From contig JAOAEH010000027.1 of the NCBI GenBank assembly GCA_026416895.1, positions 1 through 12,647 on the forward strand: a stretch of DNA of 12,647 nt. Direction: 5' to 3'. The position numbers and the translations under genes are program-made. The DNA is from Elusimicrobiales bacterium. Lineage in GTDB: Bacteria; Elusimicrobiota; Elusimicrobia; Elusimicrobiales; UBA9959. Positions within the stretch are counted from its first letter, which is position 1; each line of letters begins with the position of its first letter. The notes beneath the pieces were generated by a model. The model did not search any database. It had not been told where the DNA came from and worked only from the letters and a program-made list of their open reading frames with translations. This document shows, one piece after another, positions 7,042 through 12,647 of the stretch.

Positions 7042-8424
7042 ATGAAAATTATAATTTTTTTATTTTCCTTTTTAGTTAATTCACAGGAACTTAAAAAAAC
7101 TTTTTTGACTCTATATTCAGATAATTTTGCTGTTGTGTCTCAAAATTATTTTTATGAATGTAGAAAAGGGATTAATGAAGTTGTTTTAATAGGTATGCCA
7201 AAAACTATTATTTCTGATAGTTTTTCTATATTTGTTCCAAAGGATTTATCTTTGATTTCATGTTCTTATAAAATTGATGAAGAAAATCATATTAACCAGA
7301 AAGTTGAAGTTTTGACTGAAGATAATACTTTGATAAAAGGAACTCTTTTAAAGGATGGAGATCCATCAGTATTAATAGATGAAAATGGTAATTATATTAC
7401 GCTTAATAGAAAATATATTAAATATATAAATTATGGAAAGTTTAATGAAAAAGATTATCGAAGAAAAATTAAAAATGCTGCTTCAGTTTTACTTAATATG
7501 AATTCTAAAGACACTAAAATTTGTTCATTTAATCTTAATTATATGATTAATTCAATTGGTTGGTCATGTAGTTATGATGCATATATAAATGAAGATGAAA
7601 CCTCACTTGATATAAAAGCAAAAATAAATATATCAAATAATACAGGACATGATTTTAAAAATACTTCTTTAATGGTTATTGCTGGAAGTGTTAATAGAGT
7701 TGAAGTTCAGAATCAGCTTTTTAGAACTATGGCTGCTAAATCAATTTCTGATTCATCTTTTGAAGCAATAGGGAGTGAAGATATTAAACCTCAAAGCATT
7801 GTCGAACAATATTCATATACTCTTCCTAGCGATAACATATCATTGTATGATGGTGAAAATGTATCTTTTGATTTATTTAGCAGGAATGGAATTAAATTTG
7901 AAAAGTATTATGTCTATAAAGGTCAGATTGATACATGGTATTTTTATGATGTTATAAAAAATTATAGATATGATAAGAAACTTACTGTTAATTTTATTTT
8001 TAGAAATGACAAACAAAATTCATTAGATATCCCACTACCACAGGGAAAGGTTAGAGTATATAAAAAGAAAGACGGTTTTATGTTTTTTGCAGGTGAGGAT
8101 AATATAAAAAATATGCCGGTTAATTCTAAAATAGAAATATCTTGTGGAAAAGCATTTGATGTTGAAGGGGAAAGGAAAATAGTTGAGCATAAAAAGATTC
8201 TTCCTAATGTTTACAGAGATACTATTGAGATAAAAATAAGAAATGAGAAAAAAGAAGATATAAAAGTTAAAGTTAAAGAATACCTCTGGGGAAGATGGAA
8301 AATTATAGAAAGTTCTAATAAATATACTATTATTGATGCTAATAATATAGAATTTGATATAATTGTTTCCAAGGGTTCATCTTATGTTCTAAAATATATT
8401 GCTGAATATGATTTTAATAATTAA
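7042..8424 (+). CDS. Secreted DUF4139-domain protein
   Basis: A 460-residue protein with a short hydrophobic N-terminus (about 2-13, possible signal peptide ending near Ser14-Gln15), so probably exported. From about 163 to 455 it resembles DUF4139: 'LNYMINSIGWSCSYDA' (165-180), then 'KINISNNTGHDFKNTSLMVI' (194-213), the 'YSYTLPSD' segment (257-264), and near the end 'PLPQGKVRVYKKKDG' (331-345) with 'GEDNIKNMPVNSKIEI' (351-366). These are beta-rich proteins of unknown biochemical role. The coiled-coil linker often found between an N-terminal DUF4140 and DUF4139 is not evident; residues 16-160 are beta-like and unassigned. It lies 28 bp after the protease gene and its 3' end overlaps the pseudopilin gene by 17 bp, so it is part of the same operon. 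I infer an envelope role but no specific function. Confidence 0.8.
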   Translation: MKIIIFLFSFLVNSQELKKTFLTLYSDNFAVVSQNYFYECRKGINEVVLIGMPKTIISDSFSIFVPKDLSLISCSYKIDEENHINQKVEVLTEDNTLIKGTLLKDGDPSVLIDENGNYITLNRKYIKYINYGKFNEKDYRRKIKNAASVLLNMNSKDTKICSFNLNYMINSIGWSCSYDAYINEDETSLDIKAKINISNNTGHDFKNTSLMVIAGSVNRVEVQNQLFRTMAAKSISDSSFEAIGSEDIKPQSIVEQYSYTLPSDNISLYDGENVSFDLFSRNGIKFEKYYVYKGQIDTWYFYDVIKNYRYDKKLTVNFIFRNDKQNSLDIPLPQGKVRVYKKKDGFMFFAGEDNIKNMPVNSKIEISCGKAFDVEGERKIVEHKKILPNVYRDTIEIKIRNEKKEDIKVKVKEYLWGRWKIIESSNKYTIIDANNIEFDIIVSKGSSYVLKYIAEYDFNN

Positions 8425-8833
8425 AAAAAAAGCTTTTACTTTAATTGAATTACTTGTTGTTATTTTAATAATATCAATCCTTCTTACTGTAGCTTATGTA
8501 AAAACAAATTCTTTAACTGTTAAATCAAAAGAAAATGTTTTAAAGTACAATATATCTGCTTTAAGATCAGTACTTTCTGTTTATTATCATGAAAATGGTT
8601 TTTTTCCTCAAGATCCTATTTATTATGCAAAATCAGTGCTTGGTAAAACATTTTTTTTGAATATTCCATTTCATGGTGATATTTCTGATTTTGTTATTTT
8701 AAATTCAACTGGAATTGTTTTAGATACTGGGAAGCTTGCATATGTAAACATTACTACTTCACCTTTATATGGTTATATTTTTATAGATTGTTTTCATAAA
8801 GACTCAAATGGCGAATATTTTTATAAATATTAG
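8408..8833 (+). CDS. GspG/type IV pilin-like pseudopilin
   Basis: ATG 8408 gives 141 residues; a TTG at 8399 would add three. The leader 'MILIIKKKA' is followed by 'FTLIELLVVILIISILLTVA', the textbook type IV prepilin N-terminus with Glu14 at +5. Position -1 is Ala rather than the usual Gly, which prepilin peptidases can accept but often less well. After the helix, 'ISALRSVLSVYYHENGFFPQD' (49-69) matches the GspG-type alpha1-C region, and the C-terminus is short and beta-like with one cysteine (Cys128). Such proteins form type IV pili or type II secretion pseudopili. It differs in signal class from the Flp-like and TadE-like genes upstream, so two pilin types share one operon. The start overlaps the DUF4139 gene and has no Shine-Dalgarno, suggesting translational coupling. 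Confidence 0.85.
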   Translation: MILIIKKKAFTLIELLVVILIISILLTVAYVKTNSLTVKSKENVLKYNISALRSVLSVYYHENGFFPQDPIYYAKSVLGKTFFLNIPFHGDISDFVILNSTGIVLDTGKLAYVNITTSPLYGYIFIDCFHKDSNGEYFYKY

Positions 8834-8842
8834 TTTTTATTT

Positions 8843-9256
8843 ATGGGAAGATTTAGTTATTTTATTGGTAATGATATTGAGATAGAAATATATGCTTTAG
8901 ATTTTTTTGATTTGGTTCAAGTTTTGTCAGATTGCTTTAGAAAACTTATTCTTGGAGATGATGAAAAATTGTTTGATGAAAATTTAATTTCTAATATTAT
9001 TGAACTAGATGTTTCAGATTATTTTTTTCCTGTTGATTATGTTAATGAATTAATATATCTTTTTGATACTCAATCTTTTTTACCAACCGCTGTAAAGCTA
9101 CATAATAGTATAGGATCTAAAATTGAAATTTTTGGATTTAACGTTTTAAGTAGAAATATAGTTAAAAGATTGCTAAAAGCTGCTACCTATCACCAATATC
9201 AGTTTACAAAAGCAGAAAATGGAAATTTTTATGTTAAAATGATTATTGATATTTAG
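8843..9256 (+). CDS. Archease, RtcB cofactor (divergent)
   Basis: A 137-residue protein of the archease family, which speeds guanylylation and multiple turnover of the RNA ligase RtcB. The best evidence is the middle 'NELIYLFDTQSFL' (68-80), the 'KAATYHQYQFTKAENGNFYV' segment (112-131) and the terminal 'IIDI'. The next gene, 9 bp on, is rtcB, the classic partner. The family's N-terminal 'HTAD' acidic motif is changed: residues 8-11 read 'IGND', keeping only the Asp (Asp11). The penultimate Asp136 also remains, so the two acidic residues that matter for metal binding in characterised archeases appear kept. The N-terminal half is otherwise poorly conserved, and automated annotation could miss the family. 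No Shine-Dalgarno precedes the ATG; the gene is 9 bp after the pseudopilin stop. Confidence 0.87.
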   Translation: MGRFSYFIGNDIEIEIYALDFFDLVQVLSDCFRKLILGDDEKLFDENLISNIIELDVSDYFFPVDYVNELIYLFDTQSFLPTAVKLHNSIGSKIEIFGFNVLSRNIVKRLLKAATYHQYQFTKAENGNFYVKMIIDI

Positions 9257-9260
9257 GTGG
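9255..9260 (+). promoter_or_regulatory. Ribosome binding site that decides the rtcB start
   Basis: AGGTGG lies 5 nt before ATG 9266. The alternative GTG at 9257 falls inside this site and has no site of its own, so ATG 9266 is preferred. Confidence 0.65.
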
Positions 9261-9265
9261 AATCT

Positions 9266-10699
9266 ATGGATATAAAAAGAATAGATGAAAATACATTGAT
9301 TATCGAGAAAGGATTTAAACAAGAAATGAAGACGGATGCAGTAATATATGCTGATAAAGAAATAGAAAATTTTATAGAAAAAGAAGCTTTAAATCAAATA
9401 ATAAATGTTACAACATTGCCAGGAATAGTTGGTAAAGCTTATGCTATGCCTGACATACATAAAGGATACGGTTTTCCAATAGGGGGTATAGCTGCATTTG
9501 ATGTAGAGAGTGGTATTATATCACCAGGAGGTATAGGTTATGACATAAATTGTGGTGTTAGGCTTCTTAAAACGAATCTTAAATTATTTGATGTAGAAAA
9601 AAAGAAGAAGGAATTAACACTTGCTCTTTATAAAAATATTCCTCTTGGTGTAGGTAGCGAAGGTCCAATTCATCTTACAGATTCAGATTGGAAAGAATTG
9701 ATTAGGAAGGGGGCAGGTTGGGCTGTAGAAAAGGGGTATGGGGAAGAAGATGATCTTGAATTTATTGAATCAAATGGAAAAATATTTGCAGAAGGATATG
9801 GTATTAGTAAAAAAGCATATGATAGAGGTAGGGACCAGCTTGGAACGCTTGGAAGTGGAAATCATTTTCTTGAGGTGTCATTTGTGGATGAAATATATGA
9901 TGAAGAAAAAGCAAAGGTATTTGAGCTTGAGAAAAACATGATTTGTATTATGATACATACTGGTTCAAGAGGTTTTGGACATCAAATTGCAACTGATTAT
10001 ACTTCTTTAATGGTGAAAGTATCTCAAAAATATGGGATAAAGCTACATGATAAAGAACTTGCTTGTGCTCCTTTTAATTCTGAAGAGGGGAGAAGATATT
10101 TTGATGCTATGTCTGCAGCAGCAAATTTTGCATGGGCAAATAGGCAAATATTGAAACATTTCACTCAAAAAGCTATTATGAATGCTTTATCAATATCAAA
10201 AAATGAACTTGGAATAAAAACAATATATGATGTTGCTCACAATATAGCTAAAATAGAACAACATATAGTTAATGGTAAAATGAAAAAAGTTATTGTTCAT
10301 AGGAAAGGTGCTACTAGAGCTTTTCCTAAAAATATGAGTGATATACCAAAAAAATATATTGATGTGGGGCAACCAATAATAATTCCTGGTGATATGGGTA
10401 GATATTCATATCTTTTAGTTGGACTTCCTTCAGCTATGGATAAATCTTTTGGAAGCACATGCCATGGTGCTGGGAGAGTTTTATCTAGGACAAAAGCTAT
10501 AGAAAATTCAAAAAACAGAGATATAAAATCTGAACTTGAGAAAAAAGGAATTATAGTTATGGCTAATTCTAAAGTTACTCTTGAAGAAGAGATTTCTGAA
10601 GCATATAAAGATGTTACGAAAGTAGTAAAGGTAGTTGAGTCAGTTGGTATATCTAGCAAAGTGGTAAGGTTTAAACCTATATGTGTTGTAAAAGGTTAG
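9266..10699 (+). CDS. rtcB: RNA-splicing ligase RtcB (3'-phosphate/5'-OH ligase)
   Basis: A 477-residue GTP- and Mn-dependent RNA ligase that joins 2',3'-cyclic phosphate or 3'-phosphate ends to 5'-OH ends, acting in RNA repair or tRNA splicing. Active-site motifs run in order: 'AMPDIHKGYGFPIGG' (60-74), 'GYDINCGVRLL' (91-101) with metal ligands Asp93 and Cys96, 'GSGNHF' (196-201) with Asn199 and His200, 'MIHTGSRGFGHQ' with His231, 'YDVAHNIAK' with His325, and 'CHGAGR' with His400 as the guanylylated histidine. Spacing parallels the Pyrococcus enzyme (Cys98, His203, His234, His329, His404). The protein appears complete and active. It follows archease by 9 bp, a known functional pair. Lying at the tail of a pilus/protease operon is unusual; bacterial rtcB is more often with rtcA/rtcR or alone. 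Confidence 0.97.
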   Translation: MDIKRIDENTLIIEKGFKQEMKTDAVIYADKEIENFIEKEALNQIINVTTLPGIVGKAYAMPDIHKGYGFPIGGIAAFDVESGIISPGGIGYDINCGVRLLKTNLKLFDVEKKKKELTLALYKNIPLGVGSEGPIHLTDSDWKELIRKGAGWAVEKGYGEEDDLEFIESNGKIFAEGYGISKKAYDRGRDQLGTLGSGNHFLEVSFVDEIYDEEKAKVFELEKNMICIMIHTGSRGFGHQIATDYTSLMVKVSQKYGIKLHDKELACAPFNSEEGRRYFDAMSAAANFAWANRQILKHFTQKAIMNALSISKNELGIKTIYDVAHNIAKIEQHIVNGKMKKVIVHRKGATRAFPKNMSDIPKKYIDVGQPIIIPGDMGRYSYLLVGLPSAMDKSFGSTCHGAGRVLSRTKAIENSKNRDIKSELEKKGIIVMANSKVTLEEEISEAYKDVTKVVKVVESVGISSKVVRFKPICVVKG

Positions 10700-10710
10700 T
10701 TTTAATTATG

Positions 10711-10727
10711 TTTTAAATATATTAAAA
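10711..10727 (+). repeat. Short AT inverted repeat upstream of the CPxCG-nikR operon
   Basis: TTTTAA (10711-10716), five bases, then TTAAAA (10722-10727): perfect 6-bp arms that overlap the candidate -10 at 10723-10728. A further TTTTAA sits at 10700-10705. It could be an operator (for instance for NikR autoregulation) but A/T-only arms arise easily by chance in this DNA. It does not resemble the E. coli NikR half-site. Confidence 0.25.
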
Positions 10728-10728
10728 T
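10723..10728 (+). promoter_or_regulatory. Possible -10 element before the CPxCG-nikR operon
   Basis: TAAAAT ends 6 nt before ATG 10735, which lacks a Shine-Dalgarno. The spacing equals that at 1615-1620 and 3479-3484, so this transcript may also be leaderless. The hexamer 17 nt upstream (10700-10705, TTTTAA) is a poor -35. Confidence 0.4.
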
Positions 10729-10734
10729 AAGAAT

Positions 10735-11025
10735 ATGGAAACATTTATTGTAGAATGTCCTGAATGTGGTATTAGAATTGAAGTTGACAAAAAAACGGGA
10801 AAGGTTATTAATAAGTATTCTAAGCCAAATTTATCATCGACTGATCCGTTTACAGATATGATTAAAAAAACAAAAGAGAAAAACAGAGAACTTGATGAAT
10901 ATTTTTCAAAAGCTCCTGATGAGCTTAAAAGAAGAATAAATGAACTTGAAAAGAGATTTGAAGAAAATAAGAAAAAAGCTAAAGATGATCCTAATCCTCC
11001 AATAAATCCTATGGATCTTTATTAA
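10735..11025 (+). CDS. Small CPxCG/coiled-coil protein, function unknown
   Basis: 96 residues. The N-terminus is a short beta-hairpin-like segment with one zinc-knuckle motif, 'CPECG' (Cys8, Cys11), followed by 'IEVDKKTGKV'. Only two cysteines are present, so a full tetrahedral zinc site would need dimerisation or a partner. Residues about 42-84 are highly charged and heptad-like (Lys/Glu/Leu), predicting a coiled coil, and the tail is Pro-rich ('DDPNPPINPMDLY'). I recall small proteins of this layout (CxxC knuckle, charged helix, terminal acidic-Leu segment) in other phyla but know no assigned function. It ends 1 bp before nikR, so the two are almost surely co-transcribed; a metal-related job is possible but only inferred. 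It is not a full FmdB-type zinc ribbon. Confidence 0.72.
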   Translation: METFIVECPECGIRIEVDKKTGKVINKYSKPNLSSTDPFTDMIKKTKEKNRELDEYFSKAPDELKRRINELEKRFEENKKKAKDDPNPPINPMDLY

Positions 11026-11026
11026 T

Positions 11027-11431
11027 ATGGCTAAAACAATAAAATTTAGTATATCACTTGATAAAAACTTAGTAAAAAAGCTTGATGATTATATATTTAA
11101 AGAAAAGCTTCCATCTAGATCTGGATTAATTTCAGAACTTATAAGTAAGTATATTACAGAGAGAAAATCAGTTGAGGGTAATAATGTTGCTGGTGTAATA
11201 TCATTTGTATATAATCACAATAAAAAGTTTATTGGGGATATTTTAACATCCATACAGCATAAATATAATAAAATAATAGTTTCTTCTCAACATGTACATT
11301 TGACTAAAGATATCTGCTTTGAGATTGTTATAGTAAGAGGTAAAGGTAAAGATATAGAAAATTTATATAGGGATATTAAGAAAGTTAAAGGTATTTTGAA
11401 TTCTTATTTTAATATTGCAAGTGAAGCTTAA
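11027..11431 (+). CDS. nikR: Nickel-responsive transcriptional repressor NikR
   Basis: 134 residues, the usual NikR length. An N-terminal ribbon-helix-helix (about 4-46; 'KFSISLDKNLVKKLDDY', then 'SRSGLISELISKYI') binds DNA as a dimer. The C-terminal ACT-like domain (about 54-130) forms the tetramer and nickel site. All four high-affinity nickel ligands are kept: His78, His89, His91 ('HVH') and Cys97, at the same spacing as E. coli His76, His87, His89 and Cys95. It should bind operators when nickel is loaded, typically repressing nickel uptake. No nickel transporter, urease or hydrogenase gene lies in the window, so its targets are elsewhere or are its own operon. It follows the CPxCG gene by 1 bp without a Shine-Dalgarno, suggesting coupling. 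Its stop overlaps the stop of the converging gene. Confidence 0.95.
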   Translation: MAKTIKFSISLDKNLVKKLDDYIFKEKLPSRSGLISELISKYITERKSVEGNNVAGVISFVYNHNKKFIGDILTSIQHKYNKIIVSSQHVHLTKDICFEIVIVRGKGKDIENLYRDIKKVKGILNSYFNIASEA

Positions 11432-12647
11432 AATTTGTAACTTAGTTCAATGTTAGTGTTTATGGAGTTTTTTATTTCATAATTTTTAGAATGTGTTAAA
11501 TTTATCTCAATTTGTGAATTTTCTTTTAAAATTTTATGTATTTTTACAGCTAAAGTATAGTTTATATTGCTTTTGTTGTTATAGGCTGGTATAAAAGTAA
11601 TAACAAAGCTTTTATTATAATTTAGATAAAGATTTGTCCCTATTTCAGCAAAATTTTGTGGAAGTATTTGTTGACTTCCTTTAATAATATTATTATTTAT
11701 ATAAATATTTTTTGAGTTAAAAGAGCTATATTTTAGATATGGAGTTATAAATAAATGTTTATACTTTAATTGATGATGAATTTCCAGCGATTTTGAAGAA
11801 CCAAAAAATTTTTTATTTAAATCTTTATAATTTGAAAATAAAGTAAGTATTGTCGTTTTTGAAGTTTGTTTGTGTTTTTGGGTTAATTGAAGGCTTATAT
11901 AGTCATTTAAAAATAATATATTTGATAAAGTGGTAATATTTACTTTTTGATTCAGCCCTGCTCCAATTTGAATTTCTTTTCTTGGAAAAATAGTATTTTT
12001 GTAGAGCCTTATAGCTAAGAAATCCTTTAACCATAAATTATATGATAATTCAATATTGTTTTTGTTTTTTATTTCGATATTGATTGATTTTTTTTCTTTG
12101 TTTTTTATTTTGAATATGTCTTTGTTTATAAAGTTTGTTTTTGAGTATTCTGCAGCTAAAATTATATGTTTGTTTATTGGATAATTTAGATTAGTAGTAT
12201 ATTTTTCAATTAAATTGTTACTTGAGTAGATGTTTTTTATTTCCTTATATTTGTAAAACTTTTCAAGATTTAATTTTAAATCTGTATAGCTATATTGATT
12301 ATCTGGAATTTGTTCTAAATTTTTATATAGCCATTTGAAAGTATTTGGTGTGTCATTTATTTTTGAATAATAGTTAATATATAGATAAGGTGTTAGATTT
12401 AAGTTTTCATTTAATTCATATGGTCTGTTTTCAATATTATTTAGATATATTTGATAAACACTGTTTGAACTAATTTCATTTTTAATATTTTCTATCATAT
12501 TAAATTTATTATAAAAGTCAAATATAAGATCTTCTTTTTCTTGTTGTGTTAGTTTTGAATCTTTAATTTCGTTTATAAATATTTTATTTGGTTCAAAATT
12601 ATAAATTATATCTATTTTATTTCTTTGTTCTAATTTAAAATTTTTAA
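11428..12647 (-). CDS. Probable outer-membrane beta-barrel protein, 5'-truncated
   Basis: The - strand frame is open from the window edge (12647) to a TAA at 11428-11430, giving about 405 residues; the ATG at 12496-12498 is internal, because the frame continues upstream. The protein is very rich in Asn, Ile, Lys and Tyr. From about the middle onward it shows many short alternating polar/aromatic strands, and it ends '...NIELSYKF', with the C-terminal Phe typical of BAM substrates. I therefore suggest an outer-membrane barrel. The part near the window edge is helical and charged ('LTQQEKEDLIFDFYNKF'), and 'RPYELNENLNLTPYLYINYY' loosely recalls helix-hairpin-helix modules found before barrels in Bacteroidetes proteins; this is a weak guess. 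No cysteines were seen. No family is assigned. It converges on nikR. Confidence 0.62.
   Translation of the reverse strand, partial: KNFKLEQRNKIDIIYNFEPNKIFINEIKDSKLTQQEKEDLIFDFYNKFNMIENIKNEISSNSVYQIYLNNIENRPYELNENLNLTPYLYINYYSKINDTPNTFKWLYKNLEQIPDNQYSYTDLKLNLEKFYKYKEIKNIYSSNNLIEKYTTNLNYPINKHIILAAEYSKTNFINKDIFKIKNKEKKSINIEIKNKNNIELSYNLWLKDFLAIRLYKNTIFPRKEIQIGAGLNQKVNITTLSNILFLNDYISLQLTQKHKQTSKTTILTLFSNYKDLNKKFFGSSKSLEIHHQLKYKHLFITPYLKYSSFNSKNIYINNNIIKGSQQILPQNFAEIGTNLYLNYNKSFVITFIPAYNNKSNINYTLAVKIHKILKENSQIEINLTHSKNYEIKNSINTNIELSYKF

Noticed and set aside
9738..9941. 67-codon overlapping frame within rtcB (similarly 5776-5967 in the protease gene and 7775-7957 in the DUF4139 gene)
   Set aside because: All are out-of-frame readings of well-supported genes with no ribosome site or family resemblance.
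10297..10659. 120-codon antisense open frame inside rtcB
   Set aside because: It is the mirror of conserved rtcB codons; the Ser/Phe/Ile-rich product is typical of antisense translation of AT-rich Lys/Glu genes.
10690..11026. E. coli-type NikR operator (GTATGA-N16-TCATAC)
   Set aside because: I looked in the region upstream of the CPxCG-nikR pair and saw no such half-sites.
1..12647. CRISPR array, tRNA/rRNA genes, insertion sequence or phage remnants
   Set aside because: No regularly spaced direct repeats, no tRNA-like cloverleaf, no transposase or integrase, and intergenic space is too short for most of these.

Overview
The window is a strongly AT-rich, densely packed bacterial segment in which every stretch is coding or nearly so. 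Thirteen genes read on the + strand and one partial gene reads on the - strand at the right edge. TadE/Flp-type surface proteins, a GspG-like pseudopilin and a probable outer-membrane beta-barrel suggest a two-membrane (Gram-negative-type) bacterium. The low GC, divergent proteins and mix of class III and type IV pilin signals would fit an uncultured or poorly sampled phylum (Elusimicrobiota-like lineages came to mind), but I cannot place it from sequence alone.

Layout. 1-316: C-terminal part of a low-molecular-weight protein phosphatase (YwlE/Wzb-like). 366-1613: glyA. 1627-3453: a soluble REC-histidine kinase followed by a NarL/FixJ-type response regulator. 3456-3484: a near-consensus sigma70-type promoter placed so that the next mRNA should begin at or beside the start codon. 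3491-5367: three exported or membrane proteins of the Flp/Tad kind, namely a 57-residue Flp-like pilin, a TadG-like protein with eight cysteines, and a TadE-like protein. 5379-7013: an FtsH-like membrane AAA+ metalloprotease that lacks most of the usual periplasmic domain. 7042-8424: a secreted DUF4139 protein. 8408-8833: a GspG-like pseudopilin. 8843-10696 (stop at 10697-10699): archease and the RNA ligase RtcB. 10735-11431: a small CPxCG/coiled-coil protein and the nickel-responsive repressor NikR. 11428-12647 (- strand): the C-terminal part of a probable beta-barrel, converging on nikR with a 4-bp stop-codon overlap.

How it may work together. From 3491 to 10699 gaps are 28 bp or less, or genes overlap, so this looks like one long operon: pilin-like proteins, a membrane protease, a secreted protein, a pseudopilin, then RNA repair. 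The two-component pair sits directly upstream of the operon promoter and is the obvious candidate regulator. No Tad ATPase, TadB/C platform protein or prepilin peptidase is visible here. The apparatus is therefore either incomplete in this window, served by genes elsewhere, or something other than a standard Tad pilus. Translation signals are mixed. Five starts have a Shine-Dalgarno or similar site (glyA, the response regulator, the DUF4139 gene, rtcB, with rtcB's deciding its start). Three transcription-unit heads instead have a -10-like hexamer exactly 6 nt before the ATG, which points to leaderless mRNAs.
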